A stretch of 64,000 nt of DNA from contig OX485803.1 of NCBI GenBank assembly GCA_950295325.1, positions 57,363,554 through 57,427,553 of the forward strand, written 5' to 3'. This document shows positions 21,740 through 32,890 of this stretch, in pieces. Under the pieces are notes generated by a model that had not been told where the DNA came from, ran no database searches, and saw only the letters and a program-made list of their open reading frames with translations. Position 1 is the stretch's first letter. Every line of letters begins with the position of its first letter. The DNA is from Polytrichum commune (lineage: Eukaryota > Streptophyta > Polytrichopsida > Polytrichales > Polytrichaceae). The position numbers and the translations under genes are program-made.

Positions 21740-22080
21740 TCGTTCGCCGAAGATCTACTGTAGTGTTTTCCAAGATCAACCGGGTTCAGTTACAAGTTGA
21801 CATCTTTCGTTTTTGTGGTATTCATTTTTGGCGTTGGCTGGCCTTCTGTCTCAAAAAAGAAAACAAAGAAAAAGAAGAAGAAGACATCTTCCGTTTTTCC
21901 CTTTTAAAATCAGGGAATATCATCCTGCATACTTATTATAAATGGGACCGTGATTTTCCTGAAGTCTTAAATTGGAGTCGGTTATTTCTCAACCTCAACA
22001 GGTTCATTTGTAACTAGCAGTTGGTTGTCTGTGTTCATTGACCACGAATTGACATTCAAACTCTGTTCCAGCTAGGCCTT
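21740..22080. repeat. Dispersed repeat family W, copy 1 (contains LINE stub)
   Basis: The sequence around the LINE stub (CAGTTACAAGTTGACATC...CCTGAAGTCTTAAATTGGAGTCGGTTATTTCTCAACC...GGTTCATTTGTAACT) matches 25,030-25,215. That second copy lacks the stub and acts as the empty site. Confidence 0.6.
21815..21882 (+). mobile_element. 5'-truncated LINE stub, 3' end only
   Basis: GTGGTATTCATTTTTGGCGTTGGCTGGCCTTCTGTCTC followed by an A-rich tail matches the last 50 bases of the LINE at 1,284 on its sense strand. It is bracketed by GACATCTTTCGTTTTT (21,799-21,814) and GACATCTTCCGTTTTT (21,883-21,898), a 16-bp target duplication with one mismatch. This is a dead-on-arrival insertion of the same or a closely related LINE family. 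Confidence 0.85.
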
Positions 22081-22790
22081 TGTGGAGTCTACGTAAACTC
22101 ATCCATTGCGAAGGTGAAAACGCAGTCAATAACTTACATAACTTGCAAATGGTTAATTTTTAGATGATTTGACTCCGGAATTGGAATTAGAGGCCTTCAA
22201 TTGCTATAGTACCTTTACCACACTGGCTATTCATAGGCAAATAATGGTTATATTTTTTTAATTTAGGTCCAACAATCTCGGATTCAAAGGAAAAATGGTT
22301 TCTTTCCGTAATATTTTTTTAGATTTTTTTTTAAATCCAAATATTCTTGGTTTTTCTAAAATTAATTTGATCACTGTCGAAGTGGTGAAGGGACAATGGT
22401 ATTCCTGTGGAGTCAAATTGGAATGAATCGGTCTTCAAACTCGTGTTGGGAGAATGTGAAATTGGTGTCTTTTTGTCCATTTATAAATAATACACGCCCT
22501 TTTCAGTTGGTCTAAGTCCACTTTACATTACGTCCAATGACCAAAATTTTTAACAAGCAATTTAGGATTGCCCTTGATCATGGCTCCAAACCAAGGACCA
22601 ACAAGAAATCCAAAGTCATTTTCTTCTCATGGCCCTCATTCACAAGTGTAAAATGGCCCTACACGAGATCGGCTGATGACAAACAATTTTGACAAACCTC
22701 ATGACAAGGTAACCAGCAATGACAAGGTGGATGAAGAACTGCAAAATGCAATGAACTCATTCATCCCATTTGCACCAGTTACCGACTGTA
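22081..22790. other. No gene recognised
   Basis: AT-rich, non-coding sequence with no repeat structure that I can define. Confidence 0.45.
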
Positions 22791-22792
22791 AT

Positions 22793-23278
22793 CAGTATTC
22801 ATATATAAATGAAACACGCCATGCACTTTGGATGAACACTGCTTAATTACAAACCTGCCTATGGAACACATAGAGTACAGAGCTCTGACTGTATACGGAA
22901 CACGTAGATTATACATGGGGATCCGTATATACATAACGCACCAAGTATAAATATACTACTACAGAATGTGTATAATACGTTTTTGGAACAGTACAAATGA
23001 GTCTACGACATGGTATCGGGGTGTACCATGAGAATGACTCGAACTGTGATGAGTATTCATAAATGAAACACGCCATTGTGGTTTGGATGAACACCGCTTA
23101 CAGACCTGCTTACAGAACGCATAACGTACGGAGCTCTGACTATATACGGAACGCGTGTATTATATGTCGGGTATCCGTATATATGGATCACGTATAGTAT
23201 CTATCTATGAATACGGAATGCGTATAATACGTGTTTGGAACAGTACAAATGAGTCTACGTCTACGACATGCAATGTCC
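22793..23278. repeat. Tandem duplication of about 250 bp
   Basis: Two units start at about 22,797 (TATATAAATGAAACACGCCAT) and 23,046 (CATAAATGAAACACGCCAT). Both carry GGATGAACAC, GGAGCTCTGACT, ACGGAAC-CG and GGAACAGTACAAATGAGTCTACG blocks. A CGACATGGTATCG(C/G)GGTGTACCATGAGAATGACTC fragment of the unit recurs at about 24,342. Confidence 0.8.
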
Positions 23279-23599
23279 GGGGAGAACCGGTATTTAGTGT
23301 AATGGCGGCCGGTTGGTTTTGTGAGAAGTCCGGTTGAATTGGGAAAGTGGAGGATGTGAAACCGGTGTTTTAAAAAAATTATGAAAAAAAAAGGATTTCA
23401 ACCGGCAACTATTTTGACGAGGAGGATTTTTTCCCAGATGAATTGTGAAATAGGCGGGTTTCATCCGGTTTGATTCATTTAGGATAGGATATCATCCGAT
23501 TCTAGGGTTTAGGTTATGTGTTTGTTGTAGGCTTGTAGCGATTTGGTGAATGGCGGATAGGCGAAGATTTTGCTTCATTATTGCATCTCATTGTTGACG

Positions 23600-23820
23600 G
23601 CTAGCGTTTAGAATGTATTATGCGTGTGTCTATGAAAGATCTTTGTGGTGATCTTAATAACGTACTAATGGAAGCCATAGCTTTATGGAGGAACTCTACA
23701 AAGTTTAGATGGTTGTTTCACACCCATAGAGATACCTTTCGAGGCGTTTCCCTCTTGAAGGTGAAGATGATACTGCTGATTTTGACTCTAACAGAAGATG
23801 AACTTCATTTTTGTATATAG
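23600..23820 (+). pseudogene. hAT transposase tail fragment
   Basis: The frame from 23,620 reads RVSMKDLCGDLNNVLMEAI then ALWRNSTKFRWLFHT. It parallels the fragment at 14,016 (RIALEGPDEEVDDIIGDAI then PLWKDSKCRFLCA) residue by residue in spacing. Only the extreme C-terminus survives; the core is absent. Confidence 0.45.
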
Positions 23821-24553
23821 TATGGTATGTTAGGTTACCCTTTATTAATAATGTGGCCTCAAATCTAATGTGAGGTTTTAAGACCTAGGTATGATAGAAG
23901 GGTAAATCCATGGCCATCAACTGGTTGATGGGTTATTTCAGGTTCAACTCCTACTATGGATAAACTATTGATCATTGTTGTTGTTTCTTGTATGTAATGA
24001 ATTGTTGATCATTGTTGTTGGATGTTGATATCATTGCATATTGTTGTTGTATGTTGATATGTCCTTTGAACGTTGTTGTTGAATGGTGTATATCGTTTGT
24101 AGATATAATTCCTCTACATTGGAAACCGCCTTACTTATCAATGCCCAAGCTTTTGGCCGCTTGTCATTACAATGAAGAGGAAATTAACCAGCACATCAAA
24201 ATATATATATATATATATAGGATATTGACCAGTCCAAATTAATGGCAACAAGTTTACAACTGGTCAAATCTTGGAAAAACCGGTAGAAGTTGTGAAGAGA
24301 CAGATTTTAGCTGGTTGAGCTCAAAAAATCTCCCGAACCCGGACGACATGGTATCGCGGTGTACCATGAGAATGACTCCAAAGAATCTGTGCCCTAACTT
24401 GGACCCAGGTCTGGTCACGTCAAGATGCGGTCACAGCAACAGAATCCATCTAATATGAGAGTGGGATGATATACATTCATCAAGACTCTGACCTTTCTGC
24501 ACGAAAACAGGACCTTCGTTTCTCAGTACGTGGATGATTTGTTCCCGGCATTA
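23821..24553. other. No gene recognised
   Basis: AT-rich, with repeated TTGTTGTTG stretches at 23,970-24,090 and a short (TA)n at 24,200-24,219. No domain is seen. Confidence 0.45.
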
Positions 24554-24885
24554 GGGCCACTTCACACACGAGACTGCGAGCCCGTGACCATTACACTTCA
24601 AGCACTCTCATTGGTGGAAAAGGCGGAGCCGGTCCAAGTTCAAGCTTCACACTACGCTTGAGGGACCAACGGAGTAAGTGAATGCAAGATGGATGTAAAG
24701 TCTACGTGGATTCTTACATGGCATCAAATGGATCATGTTTCATGATCACTGAACTATTTTCAAAACCTAGCAGACCATGGTACTCCGAACGTTCACAATC
24801 ATTGTTTTATTCTATTCTATCATATGTGAAGATCCACTTGAATAGAAAATCATTGAAATAGCACTTGCTTGAGGGCCTGGTTAAT
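24554..24885. mobile_element. TIR element Z, partial copy 2
   Basis: GGGCCACTTCACACACGAGACTGCGAGCCCGTGACCAT onward matches 8,868-9,200 with small differences and short deletions. The right terminal repeat was not found, so this copy is truncated or rearranged at its right end. Confidence 0.7.
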
Positions 24886-25029
24886 AATATACACTTATGT
24901 TGGGATCTTACTGTTCAGGAATCTCTCAGAGCAGGGTTGGTGAATCTTGCATTTAATTAGCATCCGGGAACATAAAAGTAGCCTCCCCAGTGTCCGAAGA
25001 GTTTTTTTGGGCGTAATCGGTCAAGATCC

Positions 25030-25215
25030 TAGTGTTTCCGAGTCCAACCAGTTACATGTTGCCATCTTCTGGTATTTCTTCAACACTTTGAGGTATGTTC
25101 CTCAAATTCCTCTAAAATGATGGGTAAATCTCTTGAAGTCTTGAACTTCAACCGGTTATTTCTCAAACTCGACCGGTTCATTTGTAACTTGCGATCAATT
25201 CTCCCCATTCATTGA
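25030..25215. repeat. Dispersed repeat family W, copy 2
   Basis: Matches 21,780-22,030 (CTTGAAGTCTTGAACTTCAACCGGTTATTTCTCAAACTCGACCGGTTCATTTGTAACT), without the LINE stub. Confidence 0.6.
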
Positions 25216-26304
25216 GCTTCCCCAGGACGCAGATGTAGTTCCAAGTAATCTTCCCCATCATTTTGAATCCCGGTTGTTTGTTCAATCTGAGCAAAGTCAT
25301 GCGTAAGGTGAAATTTTATAAATAAATAAATAAATAACCAACATCTGTCAATCTGATGTGAATTTGAACCGTTGGCCCTACCGTGCTCAAGAATTCTTTT
25401 GATGTAGGGTGGGGTTTATTGCCTACCTTGCGGTGGGTGGGCTCTTGACTTCCTACCTACTTAACTGACTTTTTTCATCAAGAAGAGAAAAAAATTCATG
25501 GCAGGAATCGAACCGCCGACCAGTCCATTCAGAAATGGGTACCTCTCCACTATCACACGGCAGTTAAGGGTCGTCTCGGACTGGTGTAATTCTTATGTAA
25601 GAAAGGTACCTTTGCATGTAAGTTAACAAAGGCCAAAATGCTATTACAATAACTTAGTGCCTGGATGCCATGTGTACAAGGGACGCGTGATATGACTAAA
25701 TTTTGGATTTGTATTAGGACAGATGGTAAGTCACTTGTTGATTGACTTGATCAAGTCGATTTACTAGATTTCGATCATATCATCAATATAAAGCTTTAGC
25801 ATCAGTAAAATTTCAAATGGTAACCCACACTAATAGGTGATATCTGTGTAAGGGGTGGGTCACATGAGGTCCCAAGTCCCACTCACGTTAGCAAGTCCCA
25901 ACATGGAGGCAAAGTCCCAACTTTTGAGCCTCAAGAAATTATTAAATATGAGTAATGATCATTACAACCGGATCTTGATTATGTATTGCAAAAATATTCG
26001 CGGGACTTGTGTTGAATGTTGGGTTTAGCTTTTTGTTTGATCCGAAGCTCAACACAAGTCCCAAGCCTCACCTCCAATAAGTGTTATCATGTAGGCATCC
26101 ATGTCATACTTGGACTTAGGACTTGGGACCCCATGTGAACATCGCCAATGGGCGCTTGTCAGATGCGCCTGTCACATGTCATTTGACAGGGCACCGGGGT
26201 AGTGCGGGCGAGTGGTGTGGGGAGGTGCCTCAACGCAGCACCCGCCATCCCATTCCCGCAGCCATGGTGGCCTGAGCTTGTAAAAGCATGAAGAGCAGCA
26301 CAAA

Positions 26305-26343
<39 letters not shown>

Positions 26344-27118
26344 ATTAAAGTCATACACAAATTAAAGGAAAAGTCGAAAAAGAATTGCATGAATTTTAGA
26401 ATGAAGATGTGAGGGATATGGATGATTTAGTACGTTATGACTAATGCATTGCTAGGGCATTACTCACATTAATCACAACGCACTAATGTGACTGTGATTA
26501 AGAGTGAAGATGGAAAAAATGGCCAACATAAAGACGTGAAACGAAAAGCAAAAAATCAAGCCAGCATGAAGACACAGAATGGAGAGCAAAAATCAGGCTA
26601 GCATCCACACTAAAAACAGAGACCAAAAAAATCAGGCCGGCATCAAGACACAAAACAAACACCCAAAAAAATCCACAATCAAGAAAACATGAACCAGGTC
26701 ATGGTGAAATTTTAAAAACCGCAGCTATAGCTGTGATATCAACCAAACATGGCGGGAAAAAATGAAAACGTTGTTGTAGCTATGAAACCAACATGGAGTT
26801 ACGATACAATTTTCGACTGTACCTGTAGGTGTGAAATCAAGAAAGAACCCCCCCAAGAACTTACATATTGCAATTGGAGCTGCAAATTAAGCAAAAACGC
26901 AGCTTTGACTGTCATCTTGGCGTTGACTATGTCTAGTGGGAGGAACAAAGCTCACGACAAAGGGACAAAATTTGCCGAGACCAGGAGATATTTGACGAGA
27001 CGTGGGAGACTAACAGGAGTCTTCCTGAGCCTGTTGATGCGCGCCGAAATTACCAAGCATGGTTGGTGAGAGTCGTTGGTGGGCGCGTTGCGGATGCTCT
27101 AAGGAATTATGCACCTTC
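25216..27118. other. No gene recognised; (TA)n at 26,308-26,338
   Basis: Non-coding sequence with a (TA)n microsatellite at 26,308-26,338. A tRNA-like patch on the minus strand near 25,500-25,570 contains a GGTTCGATTCC B-box match but does not fold as a tRNA. Confidence 0.5.
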
Positions 27119-27121
27119 TAA

Positions 27122-27527
27122 GAGCATCCCCACCAGACTGGGCATGGGGCATGCCAAAGCCAAAAATGGGGCATCCCGGGTTCTTAGGTGGCGGTATTGG
27201 CATAAATTGAGCCCCACCAATGTCCGGTCCCCCATAATTTAGAACCGGCCCATGTATATTAAAGACTCTCCCCCGCCATAAATGGTTCATATAACGGCCC
27301 GCCAAGAGATTACTTTAATATCAAATACTCCGATATCCTACTTTATCCCATGTCAGATAATAGGTGTCGTTGTCTTATTGATTGCTTCCTATTTATACCG
27401 GGGATATGCCTAGGCTTTGGTGGGCTTTGACTCAAGATGAGCTGCCCTGCCCAAGATGGAGGGCTCCCCAAAGGTAAAAAATATTATATACTCTATTTGG
27501 CGTGTACCCGATCTGGTGGGGATGCTC
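27122..27527. mobile_element. 406-bp Harbinger/Tourist-like MITE
   Basis: Terminal inverted repeats GAGCATCCCCACCAGA / TCTGGTGGGGATGCTC are flanked on both sides by TAA (27,119-27,121 and 27,528-27,530), the three-base duplication expected of PIF/Harbinger elements. The interior is non-coding, with GC-rich subterminal sequence. Another fragment of the same type of end (GCGGATGCTCTAAG) lies just upstream at about 27,091. Confidence 0.85.
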
Positions 27528-27788
27528 TAAGACCTTGGAGCAATGAAGGAGAAGGTGTGGTGGAGCCAACAATAAACAACGACATTACACTAGTTGAAAC
27601 CATAAACATAGGTATCTATTTAGGGGATCAATCTCATTGGACTTACAGTGGCGGTGCACAAGACATTCTAAATACAAGAATCTTACGAGACCAAATGATT
27701 AATAGGAATCCTGCACGTACATTGAGAAATGCGCCGTATAGTCGAGGTGTTGCACAATCAAGTTTTGTAATATGCATGGTAGATTGTA

Positions 27789-28738
27789 CACCCTAACCTT
27801 GATAATGTCACACCGTCCGTTTCACCAAAAAGTGTGATATAAACAAGGTGTGACATACTTGATAATGTCATATTTTGTGCATAATGTGATATTATCAAAA
27901 AAAAATGTAGAAAATCAAAATATAATTACAATTAAAAAAATAACAAATACGAGACTTCAATGTTTTTGAATGTAAAATCTAATTCAAAATTGTGAATAAC
28001 AACAAGAGCACATCATAATGTGTCATTGAGATCAGGTAAAGACCTCTCACTAGAGACAAAGAAAATTCTAATGTCACATTGTTTTGTTGATGTTAAATGT
28101 GCAACACCAATTCTAATGAGTTTGTCATGGATTTTTTCCATTTCTAACAACTCATGAGTGCTAAAAATCTGAGAACCTTGGCTAGCCATAAAATTCAAAA
28201 CATCTTTAGCATATTTTTGTGCATCGCTTAGCTTCACTACTTTAGACTCATCATCACTTCTATCAACAATCAATGGGTCCACTTCCATGGAATCAAGAAC
28301 ATGTTCGCCATCTTGCACTAATTGCACAAGCTCCTCAGTAGAAAATTCCACCTCAAAATCATCTTCACCTTCCATGTTTATGTACTCCAAAGGACAAAGC
28401 TTTTCTACAGGCTTGCCTTCAACATCCAAACCCAAATTTAATGCGGCGATGAGTCTACCCAATTCCAAAGTTGCTTCCTCCATTTTAGACTTCATACGTT
28501 CATCTTGCCCCATGCTCACCCATGAACAATAATATCGAACCCATGCCCACCCATACAATCCATCCAGACTTGATATTATCACATTTACACTACGGATTTT
28601 GAAAAAAAATAGTGACATTATCAAGGGTGATAGGGATAATAACGAGGGAGTTTTACACTATGAAAATCGGTTTCAAACTTTTAGGTGACAATATCAAGGT
28701 GTTCTATTAACAAGGGTGACATTATCAAGGTTAGACTG
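27789..28738. mobile_element. 950-bp pogo-like (Tc1/mariner) deletion derivative
   Basis: The ends read CACCCTAACCTTGATAATGTCAC on the left and, complemented on the right, CAGTCTAACCTTGATAATGTCAC, each preceded by TA. Extra copies of the GTGACATTATCAAG motif sit inside both ends as subterminal repeats. TA target and CAGT-type ends fit pogo/Tigger elements. The only coding sequence is a transposase C-terminal remnant on the minus strand. Confidence 0.7.
28013..28624 (-). pseudogene. pogo/Tigger-like transposase C-terminal remnant
   Basis: The 203-residue frame has an acidic central part (MEGEDDFEVEFSTEELVQLV) and a helical end (SDAQKYAKDVLNFMASQ). This resembles the variable acidic tail after the DDE domain of pogo/Tigger/jerky transposases. 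The HTH/CENP-B and DDE domains are absent. Its position between pogo-type inverted repeats supports the reading; sequence similarity alone would be weak. Confidence 0.45.
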
Positions 28739-29530
28739 TATTCGTGATGTGAATGATTTTTTCTTAACCCCAAAATTGATGAAGGATATCGTAACAAGTA
28801 CATTAAATAGCCCTATTATTGTGGGCCATGGTAATATTTTGAAGCTCAAGCTAATTCTCAATATGGCGATTATTGTGGGTCACATAAATTTTCAATCCAC
28901 ACTCAATTTCTAGTGTAAGATTATCTTGGTCCTAGGACATTACTTTGGTGATTGTTTTATTTTGTGCTACTTTTGTCGTGTAACTAATATTCAATGTGTT
29001 GGTCGGAAGTCTTCATTAAGACTTAGGGGGAAGGCCCGGGGTCTTGGACCTACATAGATCGATATAAACGCCAGCTCCACATGGAGCAACCATTAATGAC
29101 GAGGTTCTTTGCCTGTATGTTGCTTCCTCTTTTTGGAGGGTGGGCTCTATATGAGGTAACATTGTCATAAGTAAACAATGTGATTGTGGTAGTGTAGGGG
29201 GTAAGGAGTATTGTGTTTAAGTATGATAGTGGGTTGTGGTGATGTCACCTTGGAGTCATGTTGGTCGTTTGGTGGGTGCCTAAGATTTAAATTTGATTGA
29301 AGGCCCAAGGTCAAAACCATGTGGGGCCCCTTTGAGAGTTATTCAATCTTTGACCCACATTTATGCCACCTTGACTACAAAAATGGTATGGCCCACACTA
29401 ATTATTTCCATGCTAATTATCAACCCAAACTAATAGGACTATTTAGTGTAGTAGACTTATTCACATTGGAAAAAGATTCGATGAAGCCAATGTTTGGTAA
29501 TGTCAAAATGACCAAGTTTATTGAGTAAAT
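28739..29530. other. No gene recognised
   Basis: AT-rich sequence with some resemblance around 28,795-28,910 (ACATTAAATAGCCC, GTGGGCCA) to host repeat Y. No coding evidence. Confidence 0.4.
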
Positions 29531-29673
29531 AAATAGAAACTCCGGTCCCTTTTTAGCAAGGGGCCGGCGTGAATGAAGTGTCCGTTCGTAATGCCAATGA
29601 CCCGATGCCCACTAGACAAGGGGACATTGGGACAATACTACTCTCCCCTTTCGAGGATGGACACTATAGTGAC
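29531..29673 (+). repeat. Short dispersed repeat V, copy 1
   Basis: ACTCCGGTCCCTTTTTAGC...GGGGCCGGCGTGAAT...GTGTCCGTTCGTAATGCC...TTTCGAGGATGGACACTATAGT is repeated in direct orientation at 31,752-31,882. The unit contains small hairpins (CCGGTCCCTTTTAGGGGCCGG). The class is unknown. Confidence 0.7.
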
Positions 29674-31751
29674 ATATTGAGTATAAGTAAGCTTCAGGTC
29701 TTACAGATGTAATAGTTGGAGACTTCACATAACTTATACCCCTAATACCAAAAAAATTCCCCCTTTTCAAAATGATATACATACAATATGTACCTAAGAT
29801 ATCCCCTTGAATAAATAAATCATATAGACCCCAACCATATGTATACCCCGCAAAAATCATATGCCTAAAATACTCTTAGCAAGAAATATTCATTTATCAT
29901 TGATAGATTTATTGAACACTTGTTCGTCCATTGGATGTAACTCATATAAATTTGTTTCTACGATATAAATCATTGTAGCCAATGCAATAATGGTATCCAA
30001 CTCTACCATCAAATCGTTTGTCAAATTGCATGTCCATATTGATCCATTCTTATTTTGATACCAACATAACCTTATGTCCATATTACAAGGTTGGTTCAAG
30101 AGGTCAATTAGTTGTCGATACTCAATCCACATGTTGCCAATTTTGTAGCGCATCCTATAGACCCTTCCCAAATACCAAATCTTGGTGGTCAATGGTTTAG
30201 CCGACTTGCTTTTTAATCCCTTTCTTCACTTCTTCAACTAATGCTTGAGAGACAAATGATACTGCATAATCACATCTCAATTTCAAGGACTAATCATTAT
30301 CCCCAGCTCTGAATAGTCAAACTTTAGGGTTGGCATAAAACATACCATATATGTTTCTAGTGAACCTATCCTTGGACAATGTGGGATTACCATTCAACTC
30401 ACATATTGGATGAAATATTCATTTGGAGCTCTTGTAGATTACACACTTCATTATAATTGACCATGGGCCTAACGATAGAAATACAACTAAGAGTATATGA
30501 ATAATATGCCTAGTTTATTTATGAAGCTAAAATAAATAACACCCATACCTTATGTATATTTTGTAACCCCTAGGCATAATTAATACCCCTTTTGTGCTAC
30601 CCACGTGGATCAATACTTTTAAGAGTGAGTGTATCCCTCGAGAGGAGTATATAATCGATATATCTTATGTCACACATGTATCCATCTTCCTTTGGATACT
30701 CTCTTCAAATGTTACTAATTATTGAAATGTTAAGGATAAGAGAGATACTAATTTTTGCAAAAATCATGAGTATTCAAATCTTAGTATTTAAAATTCAACC
30801 TAATTATCTCAATTCCAACTTCTCTCAGATTCAATCAAACGATAGCTTTTAAACAAATATATCAAAATCGTTATAATTTTAATTTCCACTACCCAAATTG
30901 TATATTGTGAATGGATGGGCAAACATCGTGGAGCCTTTAATTGTGTGTAGTTTCACATTTACCTCATTCTCACTTCAAGTCAACAATAAAACATACATCA
31001 TAACAACTCATATCTTCTCCCCATGCATACTTACGTAGGCTTATAATGCAGTTGAAAATGAGGCACACTTTATGTTACCGTCCCCCCCCCCCCCCCCCGG
31101 ACATAACCTCATAAGAAGTAAGATTCCATCACTACGTATTTGAGAATGTCGTGTTCAGAAACCTCAGGTCTTTCTTTCAACTGGACGAGCAAGTCAACAG
31201 TAACCTCTATCTTACGGAGACTACCACTCTCCATCATTCTAGGAAATTACCTTATTTGAAACCAACTTGATGTACTTTTAGTCCTATTGGCCTTTTGGCA
31301 TCCCGAACTTGGAAGTTGATTTCATTTCATTAGATGTCAGTGACGAGTCATCCAAAATATAAAGGCCGTATACAGTATTTGGGCGATTGAAGAATATGTG
31401 TATTAGTTTGTAATATTTTGTATGCATATTATAAGGGCCTGCTCCGGAGGTATCATCTTTAATTAGCTAGAATGGAAGCCCAGGCTGGGCAGCGCCAGTC
31501 AACGCATCCCAAAGTATACTCATGGAAGGCGTATCGTACTCTGAAATGTACCTGGTACGAACATACGGTGGAGGGCATGTCTGGGCTCTGACGCAATCCG
31601 CATTCGAGTGACACGTGGACGGAGATCAAGGATGTATGGCATACGCGCTCCTTGGATGGATTGGGAAGAATGCCACGTGTCAACTTCTTTATGAAATAAG
31701 GCATGTATGCAGGCTCTATCTGGTCATTCTTCTTAATTGGACAGATAGATA
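29674..31751. other. No gene recognised; C17 run at 31,082
   Basis: AT-rich. A minus-strand frame at 29,890-30,192 (100 codons) has no recognisable domain. A pure C run of about 17 lies at 31,082-31,098. Confidence 0.45.
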
Positions 31752-31882
31752 GAAACTCCGGTCCCTTTTAGGGGCCGGCGTGAATAGAGTGTCCGTTCGT
31801 AATGCCAACAACCCGATGCCCACAGGACATGGGGAAGCTGGGACAAAACTACTCTCCTCTTTCGAGGATGGACACTATAGTA
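31752..31882 (+). repeat. Short dispersed repeat V, copy 2
   Basis: Direct repeat of 29,531-29,673, slightly shorter, with the same block order. Confidence 0.7.
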
Positions 31883-31934
31883 ACCGAGAAACAGTAACCG
31901 AGAAACAAATAACATGGGCCGATTATGGCCCACG

Positions 31935-32165
31935 GAGGTGCATGGCTTTTAAGGATAATTAGTGTTTTTGTAATGAGAGTGAACGCCAAGTCATGATTCC
32001 TCGGTTGGTTGTGGGAGGATGTTTGAGTTAAGACGTTCCGGGTTCGATTCCAGTTGAGTTCGTATGATTGTCTAAAATGTAACACATGACTTGGTGCTGT
32101 AAGTGAATAAAAGGCAGGAAATTTGTACCAACCAACCGGCACCAGTCCCTCATTCTGAGCTGTAA
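31935..32165 (+). repeat. Possible tRNA-derived SINE-like sequence
   Basis: TGGTTGTGGGAGG (about 32,005) and GGGTTCGATTCC (about 32,039) resemble Pol III A and B boxes at tRNA-like spacing. Roughly 100 bp of unrelated sequence follows, directly next to the 3' end of retroelement copy A. There is no second copy in the window, so this is a weak call. Confidence 0.3.
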
Positions 32166-32299
32166 GTAGATACTAGATATTATATAAGATATTATATAAG
32201 TTTTTGGGTTTTATGGAGGGTTTAAGTTTTGGGGGAGCGGTTGGTGGTTTTCAAGTCTCCTCTTATGTAGGAGGATGGACATGGCATATTGTATTGCAA

Positions 32300-32890
32300 T
32301 AGTATTAATGTTTTTAAAGGTATTTTTGATGGTAACCATGGGTATTTTGAGATTTTCTTCTAGTATTTTTATGGATGGGATGTGGGCCGTAGCTCGGGCC
32401 CCAGCTGTGAGGACAATAAGTGGTTCGATTTTCCATCCTCTAGAAGCGATACTGTCAATCAGTGGTTTGTATTTGTTGTTTTTTGCTTCTATAGTTTCTG
32501 GGGAAAATCTGTCGTTACAATATGTGAATTCGATAAATTGTATGGTGAGGTTAGGGTCAACGTCGATGGGAGGGTCATTTTGATATGGTAATCCTTTGAC
32601 GCATAGTATGTCAGGGCGAAACCTTGCATTGCAATTACATCTTTGTGTGTTACATGCACAGGGGAGTAGCCAATTGGGGACAGTATTTTCTTGGGGATTA
32701 TTATTGAAGGTACCGGCATTCATGAGGGTAAAACATCGGGATTTTTCGGACGAGATTAGGAGCTTCCTAATTTCTCCAACTGCTTTGTTATGTCTTTTAA
32801 CTCGTAGTGAGTGTATATGTTGTTGGTTACATTTCAGTAGTACATGTAGCCAAGTGTCTGGATCGTTTGAATTGCATATGGGACACGTGA
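32300..32890 (-). other. R2-type restriction-like endonuclease module in copy A ORF2
   Basis: Downstream of RNase H the protein has a CPIC...H....C cluster (C-x2-C-x9-H-x4-C), then KRHNKAVGEIRKLL, then RFRPDI, then FIEFTYCND and EAKNNKYKPLI. This order (CCHC, RHN, PD...E/D, A-x3-K-Y) is that of the RLE of R2-group elements. The gap between PD and the acidic residue is longer than usual because of an inserted Pro/Asp-rich loop. Function is inferred from motif order; fold prediction would settle it. Confidence 0.65.

Noticed and set aside
25500-25570. Minus-strand tRNA gene
   Set aside because: A GGTTCGATTCC match and a plausible D-arm are present, but the T-stem has mismatches and no seven-base anticodon loop with a paired stem can be drawn.
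29531-29673. Structured RNA gene
   Set aside because: The hairpin-forming text is part of a dispersed repeat present twice, and no known RNA family motif is visible.
31083-31098. C17 run as a telomere-like or regulatory element
   Set aside because: It is a simple homopolymer with no repeat unit; no TTTAGGG array is present.
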